A DNA stretch of 64,000 bases from Caballeronia fortuita. Its GTDB lineage: Bacteria > Pseudomonadota > Gammaproteobacteria > Burkholderiales > Burkholderiaceae. The notes under the pieces were generated by a model. The model saw only the letters and a list, made by a program, of their open reading frames with translations. It was not told where the DNA came from and did not search any database. Shown here one piece after another: positions 9,316 to 18,506 of this stretch (position 1 is its first letter; every line of letters begins with the position of its first letter). The stretch is taken from the NCBI RefSeq assembly GCF_001544835.2, contig NZ_FCNX02000001.1:806001-870000 (forward strand), given 5' to 3'. The position numbers were made by a program, and so were the translations under genes.

Positions 9316-9763
9316 GAAATTCGGGGACCTGCCGAGCTTCGTGCGGCTCGGTGCGAAGGTGGCGAACCACGGCCACGCAGGGGGCGGTGGGTGGCGGACC
9401 ACGGCCACAGCGGCTCGACGAGCCTCTGATGCGACGCGGCATTCTATCATCGATGCATGATGATGACTATTTGACACAATCTCGCTCTAAGTCCCGCTGC
9501 AGCGCATTCGCGACAATTTGCCGCGCGGCTCTTGACCGCTCGAGGTGAACTTCTCAAGCGCGCATGGCGCATTGCGTTTCGACAAATCGTCGAATTGTTG
9601 AAGACGCCTCGAAATGTGCTTCATGCAGTTTCGGAAGCGGCCGGCAAAAATTCAAGGCGTTTCGATGACGTTCGATGCTGTGCTGCACCGTCGACGTCGT
9701 TTAGACTCCGCACACTCTCTTCCCTTAGCAATGCGCTTGCCGCGCTGCGGCCGGTTCCGCAAG
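9316..9763. other. Divergent intergenic region between cytochrome and CopD genes
   Basis: No gene is supported in these 448 bases. The region must hold the promoters of the minus-strand cytochrome pair and of the plus-strand copD-like gene. It contains an imperfect direct repeat, GGCGAACCACGGCCAC at 9361-9376 and GGCGGACCACGGCCAC at 9393-9408 (15 of 16 bases identical, 32 bases apart), and a small inverted repeat TTCGAC/GTCGAA near 9577-9593. Confidence 0.5.
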
Positions 9764-10696
9764 ATGAACGACGATTCTTTCTGGCTGGCTCAAACCGTCT
9801 TTGCGGCGCTCGCCGATCTCGCTTTCGCCTGCGCGCTCGGCGCTTCTTTGCTCGACGGCTGGCTGTCGCGCGAACAGGCGTTCGCGGCCCCATCGCCCGC
9901 GCGGCGTGGCTGGAGGCGCGCCGCACGTGTTTCGTTGGGCGCGGCGGTGGCGCTCGTCGTGTGCAACTTCGTATCGCTGTGGCTGCTTTCCGCGTCGATG
10001 AGCGGTGCGCCGTTCATGCAGGCGGGCCAATCGTTGCGGCTCGTCGCCACGGGCACGCACGCGGGCATCGGCTGGTCGGTGGCGTGTGCGGGGAGCGTGT
10101 TGTTGCTGCTCGCGTCGCTGGGGGGCGGCGCGCTATCGACGTGGCGAATCGGGATCGCGATCCTCGCCGCACTGATGGTCGCGGCGGGCAAATCCGCCGT
10201 CGGACATGCGGCCGATGCGGGCGCGTTCTCGCTCGCCGAAGTGGTTCAGACGCTGCACCTGCTCGCGACGGCGGCGTGGGGCGGCATGGTCATCGCGGGT
10301 GCGATCGTCTTGCCGGCGCTCGATACGTCGACGGCGCGGTCGCCTTTGATCCGCACGGTGGCGCGCATGTCGCGCGCGTCATCGGCAGCGGTCGCGTTCG
10401 TCGTGCTGACGGGCGTGTTCAACGCGTGGCGCGGCATCGGCGGATCGCCCGCTGTGTTGAGCGCGAGCACGTGGGGCCATGCGCTGATCGTGAAACTCGT
10501 GCTGGTCGCGGCCGCGCTCGCGCTCGGCGCGCTCAATCGCTGGTCGGCGTTGCCGCGCTTGCGCCGCTCGACATCGACGATGGACGCCCACAGGGTCATC
10601 AACGTGATGCGTGTCGAAGCACTGGCGATGGCGGGCGTGTTCGCAGCGGCGGCCGTGCTGTCGCACAGCGTGCCGGGGTCGTCGCTCGGCGGATGA
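9764..10696 (+). CDS. CopD-family copper resistance/uptake membrane protein
   Basis: A polytopic inner-membrane protein of 310 residues with about eight hydrophobic segments. The family marks are His-containing transmembrane segments, THAGIGWSVAC and VVQTLHLLATAAWGGMVIAGA, and the C-terminal VLTGVFNAWRG and KLVLVAAALALGALNR. CopD proteins move copper across the inner membrane or hold it for CopC. No copC, copA or regulator is adjacent, so this is a stand-alone copy. I chose MNDDSFWLAQ (9764) because the frame upstream is arginine-rich and not membrane-like. Confidence 0.8.
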   Translation: MNDDSFWLAQTVFAALADLAFACALGASLLDGWLSREQAFAAPSPARRGWRRAARVSLGAAVALVVCNFVSLWLLSASMSGAPFMQAGQSLRLVATGTHAGIGWSVACAGSVLLLLASLGGGALSTWRIGIAILAALMVAAGKSAVGHAADAGAFSLAEVVQTLHLLATAAWGGMVIAGAIVLPALDTSTARSPLIRTVARMSRASSAAVAFVVLTGVFNAWRGIGGSPAVLSASTWGHALIVKLVLVAAALALGALNRWSALPRLRRSTSTMDAHRVINVMRVEALAMAGVFAAAAVLSHSVPGSSLGG

Positions 10697-10710
10697 AAAC
10701 GCGGCGCGGC

Positions 10711-11010
10711 CTACTCGTAGCCGAGCCGGTGACTGACGATCGGCGCGCAGAAAAGCGCCACCGCGCAGCCGACGATCTTTCCCTGGAGTTCGACGAACGC
10801 CGTGTGCGAATCGCCGCTCAAGATCACTTCGAGCAATTGCGGCAGGCAAAACACAAGCGCCGCGCCGATGAACCAGCGCGTCACCGCCGCGATGCGCCAG
10901 CCGTGCTGCGCGCCGATGCCGGCGGCCACGACGCGCGCCACGCCCAGCGCGACGAGCGATCCCACGGCGAGTTGCGCGCGGACGTATTCATCGGGAAGGG
11001 CGTGCCACAT
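10711..11010 (-). CDS. Small hypothetical inner-membrane protein, 99 aa
   Basis: A 99-residue protein with three hydrophobic stretches: LAVGSLVALGVARVVAAGIG, ITRWFIGAALVFCLP-like and a C-terminal IVGCAVALFCAP. It starts MWHALPDEYVRAQL. No known domain is recognised. It lies 14 bases past the end of copD on the opposite strand and downstream of the panB terminator, so it is probably transcribed separately. The hydrophobic profile and the GC3-rich codons favour a real gene. Confidence 0.6.
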   Translation of the reverse strand: MWHALPDEYVRAQLAVGSLVALGVARVVAAGIGAQHGWRIAAVTRWFIGAALVFCLPQLLEVILSGDSHTAFVELQGKIVGCAVALFCAPIVSHRLGYE

Positions 11011-11102
11011 GATCGTTCTCGCTTTTCTTTTGGTGATTTTCGCCAAGCGTAGGCGCAAGAAACTCGCCAGTATGTACGAGAAAACGCAGATCGTGCGCGC
11101 CG

Positions 11103-11131
11103 GAAAACAAAAACCCGGCCGAGGCCGGGCT
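11103..11131 (-). terminator. Rho-independent terminator after panB
   Basis: On the minus strand a GCCCGGCC/GGCCGGGT stem-loop (11112-11131) is followed by TTTTTGTTTT, a few bases beyond the panB stop at 11136. It marks the end of the hda-to-panB gene run. Confidence 0.88.
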
Positions 11132-11135
11132 GCAA

Positions 11136-11951
11136 TCAGAACGTGTGCTCCGGTCCCGGAAAACTGCCGTCCTTCACCGCGCGCACATAGGCTTCGACCG
11201 CCGCGAAGATGCTCGGCTGCCCTTGCATGAAATCCTTGACGAAGCGCGGACGCTTGCCGTGGAAGACGCCGAGCATGTCGTGCAGCACGAGCACTTGCCC
11301 CGAACAGTCGATGCCCGCGCCGATGCCGATGGTCGGGATCGCGAGCGCCTCGGTGACTTCGCGTGCGAGCAAGGTCGGCACGGCTTCGATCACGAGGAGT
11401 TGCGCGCCCGCGTCCTGCAACGCGATGGCGTCGCGCTTCATTTGCCCGGCCGCCGCTTCTGACTTGCCCTGCACCTTGAACCCGCCGAACGCATGCACCG
11501 ATTGCGGCGTGAGCCCGACGTGTCCGCACACCGGAATCGAACGCTCGACGAGAAAGCGCACCGTTTCCGCGAGCCATTCGCCGCCTTCGATCTTCACCAT
11601 CTGCGCGCCGGCGCGCATCAGTTGCACGGCGTTCGCGTAGGCGTCTTCCTTCGAGCCGATCGTGCCGAACGGCATGTCCGCGACGATCAGCGCGCTGCGA
11701 TTGCCGCGCGCGACCGATGCCGTGTGATACGCGATGTCGGCGAGCGTCACGGGCAGTGTCGTGTTGTGTCCTTGAAGCACGTTGCCGAGGGAATCGCCGA
11801 TCAGCAACACGTCGACGCCCGCGCGTTCGAGCAGCGCGCCGAAGCTCGCGTCGTAGCACGTGAGCATCGCGATGCGCTCGCCGGCTTCGCGCATGGCCTG
11901 GAGCTTCGGGACGGTGATCGTCGCGCGATTCGTTTCCTGCAGATACGTCAT
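11136..11951 (-). CDS. panB: 3-methyl-2-oxobutanoate hydroxymethyltransferase
   Basis: This enzyme makes ketopantoate from 2-ketoisovalerate and methylene-tetrahydrofolate, the first committed step of pantothenate and coenzyme A synthesis. It has 271 residues, a full-length (beta-alpha)8 barrel. Family motifs are [22 protein letters not shown] (metal-binding Asp), [26 protein letters not shown] and IGIGAG. It lies 39 bases downstream of the deoxynucleoside kinase gene and ends at a terminator, so it is the last gene of a minus-strand operon. Its link to folK upstream fits its use of a folate cosubstrate. Confidence 0.97.
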   Translation of the reverse strand: MTYLQETNRATITVPKLQAMREAGERIAMLTCYDASFGALLERAGVDVLLIGDSLGNVLQGHNTTLPVTLADIAYHTASVARGNRSALIVADMPFGTIGSKEDAYANAVQLMRAGAQMVKIEGGEWLAETVRFLVERSIPVCGHVGLTPQSVHAFGGFKVQGKSEAAAGQMKRDAIALQDAGAQLLVIEAVPTLLAREVTEALAIPTIGIGAGIDCSGQVLVLHDMLGVFHGKRPRFVKDFMQGQPSIFAAVEAYVRAVKDGSFPGPEHTF

Positions 11952-11990
11952 GATCGTTTCACGAAAAGAGAGCGTGGTCGGCCCGCGAGC

Positions 11991-12671
11991 TCAGGCCGAT
12001 ACGCCTTTGACAAAGAATTCCTTGCGCCCGCGCATGGCCCCGATGCGCTCGATCAGAAGCGCGAGGTCGTCGTCGGAGGCAAGCGGGTTCAGGTGCTCCG
12101 CGTTCACCGTGAGCAGCGGCGTCGCGTCGTAGTGATAGAAGAACTCGTTATAAGCATCGCAGAGCGCGCGCAGATACGAATCGGAGATTTGCAGCTCCAT
12201 CGGCAACGCGCGTTTCTGGATGCGCGAGAAGAGCACTTCGGGGCTCGCCTGCAGATAGATGACGAGATCGGGCGCGGGACCGCTCGCATGAATGCGCGAG
12301 GCGATGTCCCTGTAGAGCTGGAACTCGTCGTCGGGCAGCGTGAGGCGCGCGAAGAGCTCGCTCTTTTGCGTGACGAAGTCGGTCATGAGCGTGGCGCCGC
12401 CCGTTGCCATGTCGGCGGCCTGCTGTGCCTGCGCGGCGCGTTGCAGCGCAAAGCTCAGTTGCGTGGCGAGCGCGTGACGCGTGGTGTCACGATAGAAGCG
12501 TTCGAGAAACGGGTTGTCCTGCGGGCGCTCGAAAAGCGTCTGCATCGACCAGCGTTCGGCGAGCAAGGTCGCGAGCGTGGTCTTGCCGACGCCGATCGGT
12601 CCTTCGATTGCGATGTAACGATGCGGCGGCCGCAGTTGCGGCGCGGTGACGGTGAGTGGCGGAACGCTCAT
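11991..12671 (-). CDS. Deoxynucleoside kinase family protein
   Basis: A P-loop kinase of 226 residues that phosphorylates deoxynucleosides (deoxyadenosine/deoxyguanosine kinase type) for nucleotide salvage. The Walker A motif GPIGVGKTT lies near residues 24-32, and the lid region contains RIQKRALPME. The motif DLVIYLQASPEVLFSRI is typical of the dNK family. Its ATG overlaps the folK stop by four bases (12668-12671), so the two are translationally coupled. The same folK-dNK-panB order is common in Burkholderiales. The exact nucleoside preference cannot be read from sequence. Confidence 0.9.
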   Translation of the reverse strand: MSVPPLTVTAPQLRPPHRYIAIEGPIGVGKTTLATLLAERWSMQTLFERPQDNPFLERFYRDTTRHALATQLSFALQRAAQAQQAADMATGGATLMTDFVTQKSELFARLTLPDDEFQLYRDIASRIHASGPAPDLVIYLQASPEVLFSRIQKRALPMELQISDSYLRALCDAYNEFFYHYDATPLLTVNAEHLNPLASDDDLALLIERIGAMRGRKEFFVKGVSA

Positions 12672-13219
12672 CGGCAGTCTGTCTTGGTGGAAGGGCCGGC
12701 GGTCGCGTCCGTGCCGCGCTGCGCCGCGACCATGCACTGGCAGCTCGCAACCTGCTCGATGCGCTGATCGGCGACTTGCGCGATGAACGCATCCGCGCGT
12801 CCGCGTTGCGGAAGAATGAGATCCGGCTCGAGTTCGAGGAGCGGCACGAGGACGAACGCGCGCTCGGTCATGCGCGGATGCGGCACGACGAGATCCGCTT
12901 CGTCGATGCTCGATGCACCATAGAGCAGGATGTCGAGATCGAGCGTGCGCGGCGCATTGCGATACGGCCGCTCGCGCCCGAACTGCAACTCGATGTGATG
13001 ACACAGACGCAACAGCGCGCGCGCGGGCAGGCTCGTCTCGAGCTTGACGACGCAGTTGAAATAATCGTCGCCCGACGAGTCGATCGGGGCGGTGCGATAC
13101 ACGCTCGATTTCGCGAGCACGGTGATCGTGTGCTGCTGGGCGAGACACACGACGGCGTCTTTCAGGGTCTGGCGCGCATCGCCGAGATTCGCCCCCAGGC
13201 CCAGATAAGCAATCGTCAT
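12668..13219 (-). CDS. folK: 2-amino-4-hydroxy-6-hydroxymethyldihydropteridine pyrophosphokinase
   Basis: HPPK transfers pyrophosphate from ATP to 6-hydroxymethyl-7,8-dihydropterin in folate synthesis. It has 183 residues. The family motifs are YLGLGANLGD at the N-terminus, SSVYRTAPI and the signature RPYRNAPRTLDLDILLYG with its two magnesium-binding aspartates, then PHPRMTERAFVLVPL. The C-terminal 20 or so residues are not conserved. The stop overlaps the deoxynucleoside kinase start. An 89-base gap with an inverted repeat separates it from pcnB upstream. Confidence 0.96.
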   Translation of the reverse strand: MTIAYLGLGANLGDARQTLKDAVVCLAQQHTITVLAKSSVYRTAPIDSSGDDYFNCVVKLETSLPARALLRLCHHIELQFGRERPYRNAPRTLDLDILLYGASSIDEADLVVPHPRMTERAFVLVPLLELEPDLILPQRGRADAFIAQVADQRIEQVASCQCMVAAQRGTDATAGPSTKTDCR

Positions 13220-13244
13220 GGCAGAAGTCCTACGCGTGGGTCAC

Positions 13245-13289
13245 AGCGAAAAGCGGGCAAAGCGGGATTGATCTTCGCCGCTTTTCGCT
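13245..13289. repeat. 12-bp perfect inverted repeat between pcnB and folK
   Basis: AGCGAAAAGCGG (13245-13256) is exactly complementary to CCGCTTTTCGCT (13278-13289) across a 21-base loop. It sits between two minus-strand genes of one run. The hairpin lacks a following T tract, so it may be an mRNA-processing or stability element, an attenuator, or a weak terminator of pcnB. Confidence 0.7.
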
Positions 13290-13308
13290 ACTGTAACCAA
13301 ATCCGGCG

Positions 13309-14868
13309 TTACTCGTCGGCGGCTTCGCGCTCGTTCGCGTCGCCTTCGCTGCTGCGTGCGGCGTCGTTCTCTTGCGCGCCCGGCTCGCCCGAACGGCGCT
13401 TCGCGTTGCTGCGGCGGCGCCGCTTCTTCGGCGCATTGCGTTCCTTGCCGCCTTGCGAGAGAAGCGATTCGCGTTCGGCATGATCGCCGTCGATGAAGTC
13501 GCTCCACCATTGACCGATGGCCGCATCGAGCTCGCCCGATTCGCAACGCAGCAGCAGGAAATCATACCCCGCTCTGAACCTTTGGTGTTCCAGCAGCTTG
13601 AGCGCGCTGCGGCCGCGCTTTTCCAGCCGGTGCTGAAGACCCCAGATCTCACGCATGTCCGACGAGTAGCGCTTGTGGATCGCAAGCTTTTCCGTCTGCA
13701 TGTCGAGGACGTCGTCCATCGCGCGATGCAACGCGGGCACCGGATATTCGCCGTTCGCCGTGTATTGCTGCCAGCGCGTCTGCACGTCGTGCCATAGCAG
13801 CGTGGCGAAGAGAAAGCCTGGCGACACGCCCTTGCCGGCGCGTACGCGCTCGTCGGTGCTCGTAAGCGCGAGCGTGACGAACTTCTCTCCGTGCGGCTGT
13901 TCGAGCACGACATCGAGCAAAGGCAGCACACCGTGATGCAAGCCTTCCTGACGCAGCCGCGTGAGACACGCGAGCGCGTGGCCGGAGAGCAGCAGCTTCA
14001 ACATTTCGTCGAAGAGACGCGCGGCCGGCACGTTGTTCATCAGGTCGGCGAGATCCTTGATCGGCGCGCGCGTGGCTTCATCGATCTCGAAGCCGAGCTT
14101 CGCCGCGAAGCGCACGACGCGCAGCATGCGCACCGGATCTTCGCGATAACGCGTGGCCGGATCGCCGATCATGCGCAGCAGGCGCGCGCGGATGTCGGCC
14201 ATGCCGTCGTGATAATCCAGCACGGTTTGCGTGGCCGGATCGTAGTACATCGCGTTGATGGTGAAGTCGCGGCGCGTGGCGTCTTCGTGCTGCTCGCCCC
14301 ATACGTTGTCGCGCAGCACGCGGCCGCTCGCATCGACGGCGTGCGTGCGCGCATCGAGCTCGCCGCGCTTCAGACGCCGCGGCGGCTCGGCGGACGGTTC
14401 CGGCGGCGCATCCATGAGCGCGCGGAACGTCGATGTCTCGATGATCTCCTGCCCGAACTGCACGTGCACGATCTGAAAGCGCCGCCCGATGATGCGCGCG
14501 CGGCGAAAGAGCTTTTGCACCTGGTCCGGCGTGGCGTCGGTGGCGACGTCGAAATCCTTGGGCGCGACGCCGAGCAGCAGATCGCGCACCGCGCCGCCGA
14601 CGATGAACGCGCGATGCCCCGCCTGTTGCAGGCCGTCGGTCACGCGGATCGCGTTCTTCGAGATCAGCGACGGATCGATGCCGTGGATCTCCGAGGACAG
14701 GATGACGGGCACGTTCGGGTCGCGCTTCACGGGCGCGGCGGCTTTCTTGCGGGTGCTCTTGCGCGCCGGTTTCGGCGCGGTGTCGGACGCAGCGGCGGGG
14801 ACGTCGTTGCCTTCGTCGGCAGAGGCGCTTTCCTGCCCGAACAGCTTGCGGATGAGTTTTTTAATCAC
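13309..14868 (-). CDS. pcnB: Poly(A) polymerase I
   Basis: This enzyme adds poly(A) tails to RNA 3' ends, which promotes decay and controls plasmid copy number in other bacteria. It has 519 residues. The nucleotidyltransferase core is FIVGGAVRDLLLG followed by the catalytic DFD (about 105-107), then the RRARIIGRRFQIVHV region and the RRDFTINAMYY motif shared with CCA-adding enzymes. The N-terminal 55 residues and a basic C-terminal tail (KKRRRRSNAKRR) are low-complexity. Translation starts at a GTG at 14868 inside the last codons of the HAD gene (8-base overlap), so expression is coupled. A CCA-adding enzyme is the alternative but is usually shorter. Confidence 0.93.
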   Translation of the reverse strand: MIKKLIRKLFGQESASADEGNDVPAAASDTAPKPARKSTRKKAAAPVKRDPNVPVILSSEIHGIDPSLISKNAIRVTDGLQQAGHRAFIVGGAVRDLLLGVAPKDFDVATDATPDQVQKLFRRARIIGRRFQIVHVQFGQEIIETSTFRALMDAPPEPSAEPPRRLKRGELDARTHAVDASGRVLRDNVWGEQHEDATRRDFTINAMYYDPATQTVLDYHDGMADIRARLLRMIGDPATRYREDPVRMLRVVRFAAKLGFEIDEATRAPIKDLADLMNNVPAARLFDEMLKLLLSGHALACLTRLRQEGLHHGVLPLLDVVLEQPHGEKFVTLALTSTDERVRAGKGVSPGFLFATLLWHDVQTRWQQYTANGEYPVPALHRAMDDVLDMQTEKLAIHKRYSSDMREIWGLQHRLEKRGRSALKLLEHQRFRAGYDFLLLRCESGELDAAIGQWWSDFIDGDHAERESLLSQGGKERNAPKKRRRRSNAKRRSGEPGAQENDAARSSEGDANEREAADE

Positions 14869-15547
14869 GTGTGTCGAACAGGTTCAGGATGCGCCAGCCT
14901 TTGGCTTGCGCATGCGCGCGCAGGGTGTCGTCGGGATTGGTCGCGATGGGATCCGTGACGCGCTCGAGCAGCGGGATGTCGTTGTGCGAATCGCTATAGA
15001 AATAGCTGTGCTTGAAGTCGTCGAGCTTCTTGCCGATCGACGCGAGCCATTGCTCGACGCGCACGATCTTGCCTTCGCGATAGCTCGGCGTGCCGGTCGG
15101 CCGGCCGGTGAGCGCGCCGTGCGGATGATCGCCGACGGTTTCGACTTCGCAGGCGATCAGCGTTTCGATGCCGAAGGCTTCCGCGATCGGCGCGGTGATG
15201 AACGCGTTGGTCGCGGTGACGAGGCAGCAGAGATCGCCGTTGTCCTGATGCTCGCGCACGAGCGTGACGGCGGCCGGCACGATGCGCGGGTTGATCACCT
15301 CGCGCATGAATTGCGCGTGCCAGTCGGTGAGCTGCTCGCGTGAGTACTTCGCGAGCGGCGCGAGCATGGCGTGCAGATACGCGTTGATATCGAGCACGCC
15401 CGCCTTGTAATCGGCATAGAAGGCGTCGTTCTGACGCGCGAAGCTATCCGCGTCGACGATGCCGAGCTTCACCATGAAGCGGCCCCATTCGTGGTCGCTG
15501 TCGGTGGGAATGAGCGTGTGGTCGAGATCGAAGAGGGCGAGGTTCAT
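14861..15547 (-). CDS. HAD-superfamily hydrolase, subfamily IB (SerB-like phosphatase)
   Basis: A phosphatase of 228 residues. The HAD motif I is FDLDHTL (nucleophile Asp7, acid/base Asp9), motif II the LVTATN segment, and motif IV SYFYSDSHNDIPLLE with the metal-binding aspartates. The cap region resembles IB enzymes such as phosphoserine phosphatase and CicA-like proteins; the actual substrate is not known. It lies 11 bases downstream of hda and overlaps pcnB by 8 bases, an arrangement seen across Burkholderia. Confidence 0.9.
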   Translation of the reverse strand: MNLALFDLDHTLIPTDSDHEWGRFMVKLGIVDADSFARQNDAFYADYKAGVLDINAYLHAMLAPLAKYSREQLTDWHAQFMREVINPRIVPAAVTLVREHQDNGDLCCLVTATNAFITAPIAEAFGIETLIACEVETVGDHPHGALTGRPTGTPSYREGKIVRVEQWLASIGKKLDDFKHSYFYSDSHNDIPLLERVTDPIATNPDDTLRAHAQAKGWRILNLFDTRD

Positions 15548-15558
15548 GGGTGCGCATT

Positions 15559-16407
<849 letters not shown>

Positions 16408-16617
16408 GGGAGATCGGTGTCGTCGGGCGTTGCGTCGGGCGTATCTTGAAAACGGTCGGATGAGCGGCGGGGAATCGCGCAAAGCCGCGGCGGAGCGCCT
16501 TGTGCACCAATGGCTCGGGCGGTTTTCGGATCGCCTTCGATCTCGAAAAGGGCACCTTCGCGGATTCTGGCATGCGCGGGAAAATCCGCCTGGCCGACCG
16601 TCGCGGGGTCATCATCG

Positions 16618-16636
16618 GGTAAAATCGCATTTTACC
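16618..16636. promoter_or_regulatory. 19-bp palindrome in the purM leader region
   Basis: GGTAAAAT-CGC-ATTTTACC is a perfect inverted repeat 22 bases before the purM ATG. It includes a TAAAAT that could serve as a -10 box, so it is either an operator overlapping the promoter or a small leader hairpin. It is unlike the E. coli PurR box. Confidence 0.5.
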
Positions 16637-16657
16637 GACCTTCGAGCGCTTCCCTCC

Positions 16658-17725
16658 ATGAATCAACCGAAATCCGCCCCGAATTCCACTGATTCGGCCC
16701 AAGGTTTGTCGTATCGCGACGCGGGCGTGGACATCGACGCGGGCGACGCGCTCGTCGACCGGATCAAGCCGTTTGCCAAGAAAACGTTGCGCGACGGCGT
16801 GCTGGGCGGGATCGGCGGATTCGGCGCGCTCTTCGAGGTGCCGAAGAAGTACAAGGAGCCGGTGCTCGTGTCGGGCACGGACGGCGTCGGCACGAAGCTG
16901 CGCCTCGCGTTCACGCTGAACCGGCATGACACGGTCGGCCAGGATCTGGTCGCGATGAGCGTCAACGACATTCTCGTGCAAGGCGCCGAGCCGCTCTTTT
17001 TCCTGGATTACTTCGCGTGCGGCAAGCTGGATGTCGACACGGCGGCGGACGTCGTGAAGGGCATCGCGACGGGCTGCGAACTCGCGGGCTGCGCGCTGAT
17101 CGGCGGCGAGACGGCTGAAATGCCGGGCATGTATCCGGACGGCGAGTACGATCTCGCGGGCTTCGCGGTCGGCGCGGTGGAAAAGAGCGAAATCATCGAC
17201 GGCAGCACGATCAAGCCGGGCGATGTCGTGCTGGGGCTGGCTTCGAGCGGCATTCATTCGAACGGCTATTCGCTGGTGCGCAAGATCATCGAGCGCGCGA
17301 ATCCGGACCTGGACGCCGATTTCGACGGCCGCTCGCTCGCCGACGCATTGATGGCGCCCACGCGCATCTATGTAAAGCCGCTGCTTTCCGCGATGCAGAG
17401 CATCACGGTGAAGGGCATGGCGCACATCACGGGCGGCGGGCTCGTCGAAAATATTCCGCGCGTGCTGCGCGAAGGGCTGACGGCGGAGCTGGATCATCGC
17501 GCGTGGCCGCTGCCGCCGCTGTTCGCGTGGCTGCAGAAGCACGGCGGCGTCGCGGATGCGGAGATGCATCGCGTGTTCAATTGCGGTATCGGCATGGCGG
17601 TGATCGTCGCGGCGGAAGACGCCGATGCGGCGACCGGCCTGCTGTCGGGCGCGGGCGAGCAGGTGTGGAAGATCGGTGTCGTGCGCGACAGTAAGGAAGG
17701 CGAGGCGCAGACGGTAGTGGTTTGA
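16658..17725 (+). CDS. purM: Phosphoribosylformylglycinamidine cyclo-ligase (AIR synthetase)
   Basis: This is the fifth step of de novo purine synthesis, closing the imidazole ring to give AIR using ATP. It has 355 residues, full length. Motifs include [27 protein letters not shown], the [11 protein letters not shown] signature, [16 protein letters not shown], and [14 protein letters not shown]. The ATG at 16658 gives [11 protein letters not shown], the usual Burkholderia-type start. It is divergent from hda and ends at a strong terminator, so it is a single-gene unit separate from purC/purE at the right end of the window. Confidence 0.97.
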   Translation: MNQPKSAPNSTDSAQGLSYRDAGVDIDAGDALVDRIKPFAKKTLRDGVLGGIGGFGALFEVPKKYKEPVLVSGTDGVGTKLRLAFTLNRHDTVGQDLVAMSVNDILVQGAEPLFFLDYFACGKLDVDTAADVVKGIATGCELAGCALIGGETAEMPGMYPDGEYDLAGFAVGAVEKSEIIDGSTIKPGDVVLGLASSGIHSNGYSLVRKIIERANPDLDADFDGRSLADALMAPTRIYVKPLLSAMQSITVKGMAHITGGGLVENIPRVLREGLTAELDHRAWPLPPLFAWLQKHGGVADAEMHRVFNCGIGMAVIVAAEDADAATGLLSGAGEQVWKIGVVRDSKEGEAQTVVV

Positions 17726-17755
17726 GCGTTCCCGGTTGCTTCGTGCAGAAAGGGG

Positions 17756-17786
17756 AAAACCCTCGCGGTGGCGCGAGGGTTTTTTG
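17756..17786 (+). terminator. Rho-independent terminator of purM
   Basis: An AAACCCTCGC/GCGAGGGTTT stem with a four-base loop is followed by TTTTGTTTT. It lies about 30 bases past the purM stop and just before the converging hepT stop, and A-rich sequence on its left side lets it work in both directions. Confidence 0.9.
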
Positions 17787-17797
17787 TTTTTGGGGCG

Positions 17798-18175
17798 TCA
17801 GATCGACTGGTTTGCGTTGCCGCCGCAATGCGGTGATAACTGGCGTACGAGTTCTGGAAGCGCGGTTTTGACCGTCTCCCAGACGATGTCGAGATTGGTT
17901 TCGAAGTAACCGTGCGTCATGCGGTTGCGCATGCCGCGCAGCTTTCTCCACGGCACATCCGGGTTGGCTGCGGCGAACGCGGGAAACTCGTTCTCGATTT
18001 GAACCGCTGCTTCCCCGATGATGATCAGATTCAGAATGACGGCCTGTTGAATCATGCGGGAATTCGTGAAATCGGATTTATCGACATTCTCGACGTATCC
18101 GAACGCAGTTTCCGACGCATCCAGCATGTGTTCGATATAGTCGCCGAGGCGTAGCTGTCGCTGTTTCGCGTTCAT
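17798..18175 (-). CDS. hepT: HepT-like toxin (DUF86), type VII toxin-antitoxin
   Basis: The toxin is a HEPN-domain ribonuclease of 125 residues. The HEPN catalytic motif R-x4-H-x-Y is present as RNRMTHGY (Arg83, His88, Tyr90). The GEAAVQIENEFPAF and DVPWRKLRGMRNR segments are typical of the DUF86/HepT family. In the Shewanella HepT-MntA system the toxin is blocked by AMP groups added near this motif by MntA. It overlaps its partner gene mntA by four bases (18172-18175) and lies downstream of it on the same strand. The motif is intact, so the toxin may be active. Confidence 0.9.
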   Translation of the reverse strand: MNAKQRQLRLGDYIEHMLDASETAFGYVENVDKSDFTNSRMIQQAVILNLIIIGEAAVQIENEFPAFAAANPDVPWRKLRGMRNRMTHGYFETNLDIVWETVKTALPELVRQLSPHCGGNANQSI

Positions 18176-18465
18176 AGCGCGCGTGCCTCGCCGAGCACTT
18201 CGTATCGGAATTTCGACGGCAAGTCCTGCGGCGTCACGACATCGACCGATATGCCAAGCAGACCTTCGAGCTCGACCTGAATCGCGCCGAGATCGAGCAA
18301 CGTCGCGCCTGGTAGTGCGTCAACGAGGAGATCGAGATCGCTGGTGTCGTCGTCATCTCCATGCAGCACTGAGCCGAAGACGCGTGCGTTCGCCGCGCGA
18401 TTGGCCTCGACGATACGGCGAATGTCCTCGCGGTGAGCGAGCAGGACAGCGGATGGTTTGGTCAT
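18172..18465 (-). CDS. mntA: MntA-like nucleotidyltransferase antitoxin
   Basis: A minimal nucleotidyltransferase of 97 residues. The signature GSx10DxD is present as GSVLHG to DLD (Gly31, Ser32, Asp43, Asp45), with the third acidic residue Asp76 in ISVDVVTPQD. In known systems this protein AMPylates HepT to neutralise it. The open frame runs further upstream, but MTKPSAVLLAHRED (18465) is the usual type of start and gives a complete domain. It is followed at once by hepT. The module sits between purM and miaA with 41 bases to the miaA stop and does not disrupt a neighbour. Confidence 0.88.
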   Translation of the reverse strand: MTKPSAVLLAHREDIRRIVEANRAANARVFGSVLHGDDDDTSDLDLLVDALPGATLLDLGAIQVELEGLLGISVDVVTPQDLPSKFRYEVLGEARAL

Positions 18466-18506
18466 GTCTTGAACAGGTCGTCGTGAATCGCGGCAACACG
18501 CATCAA

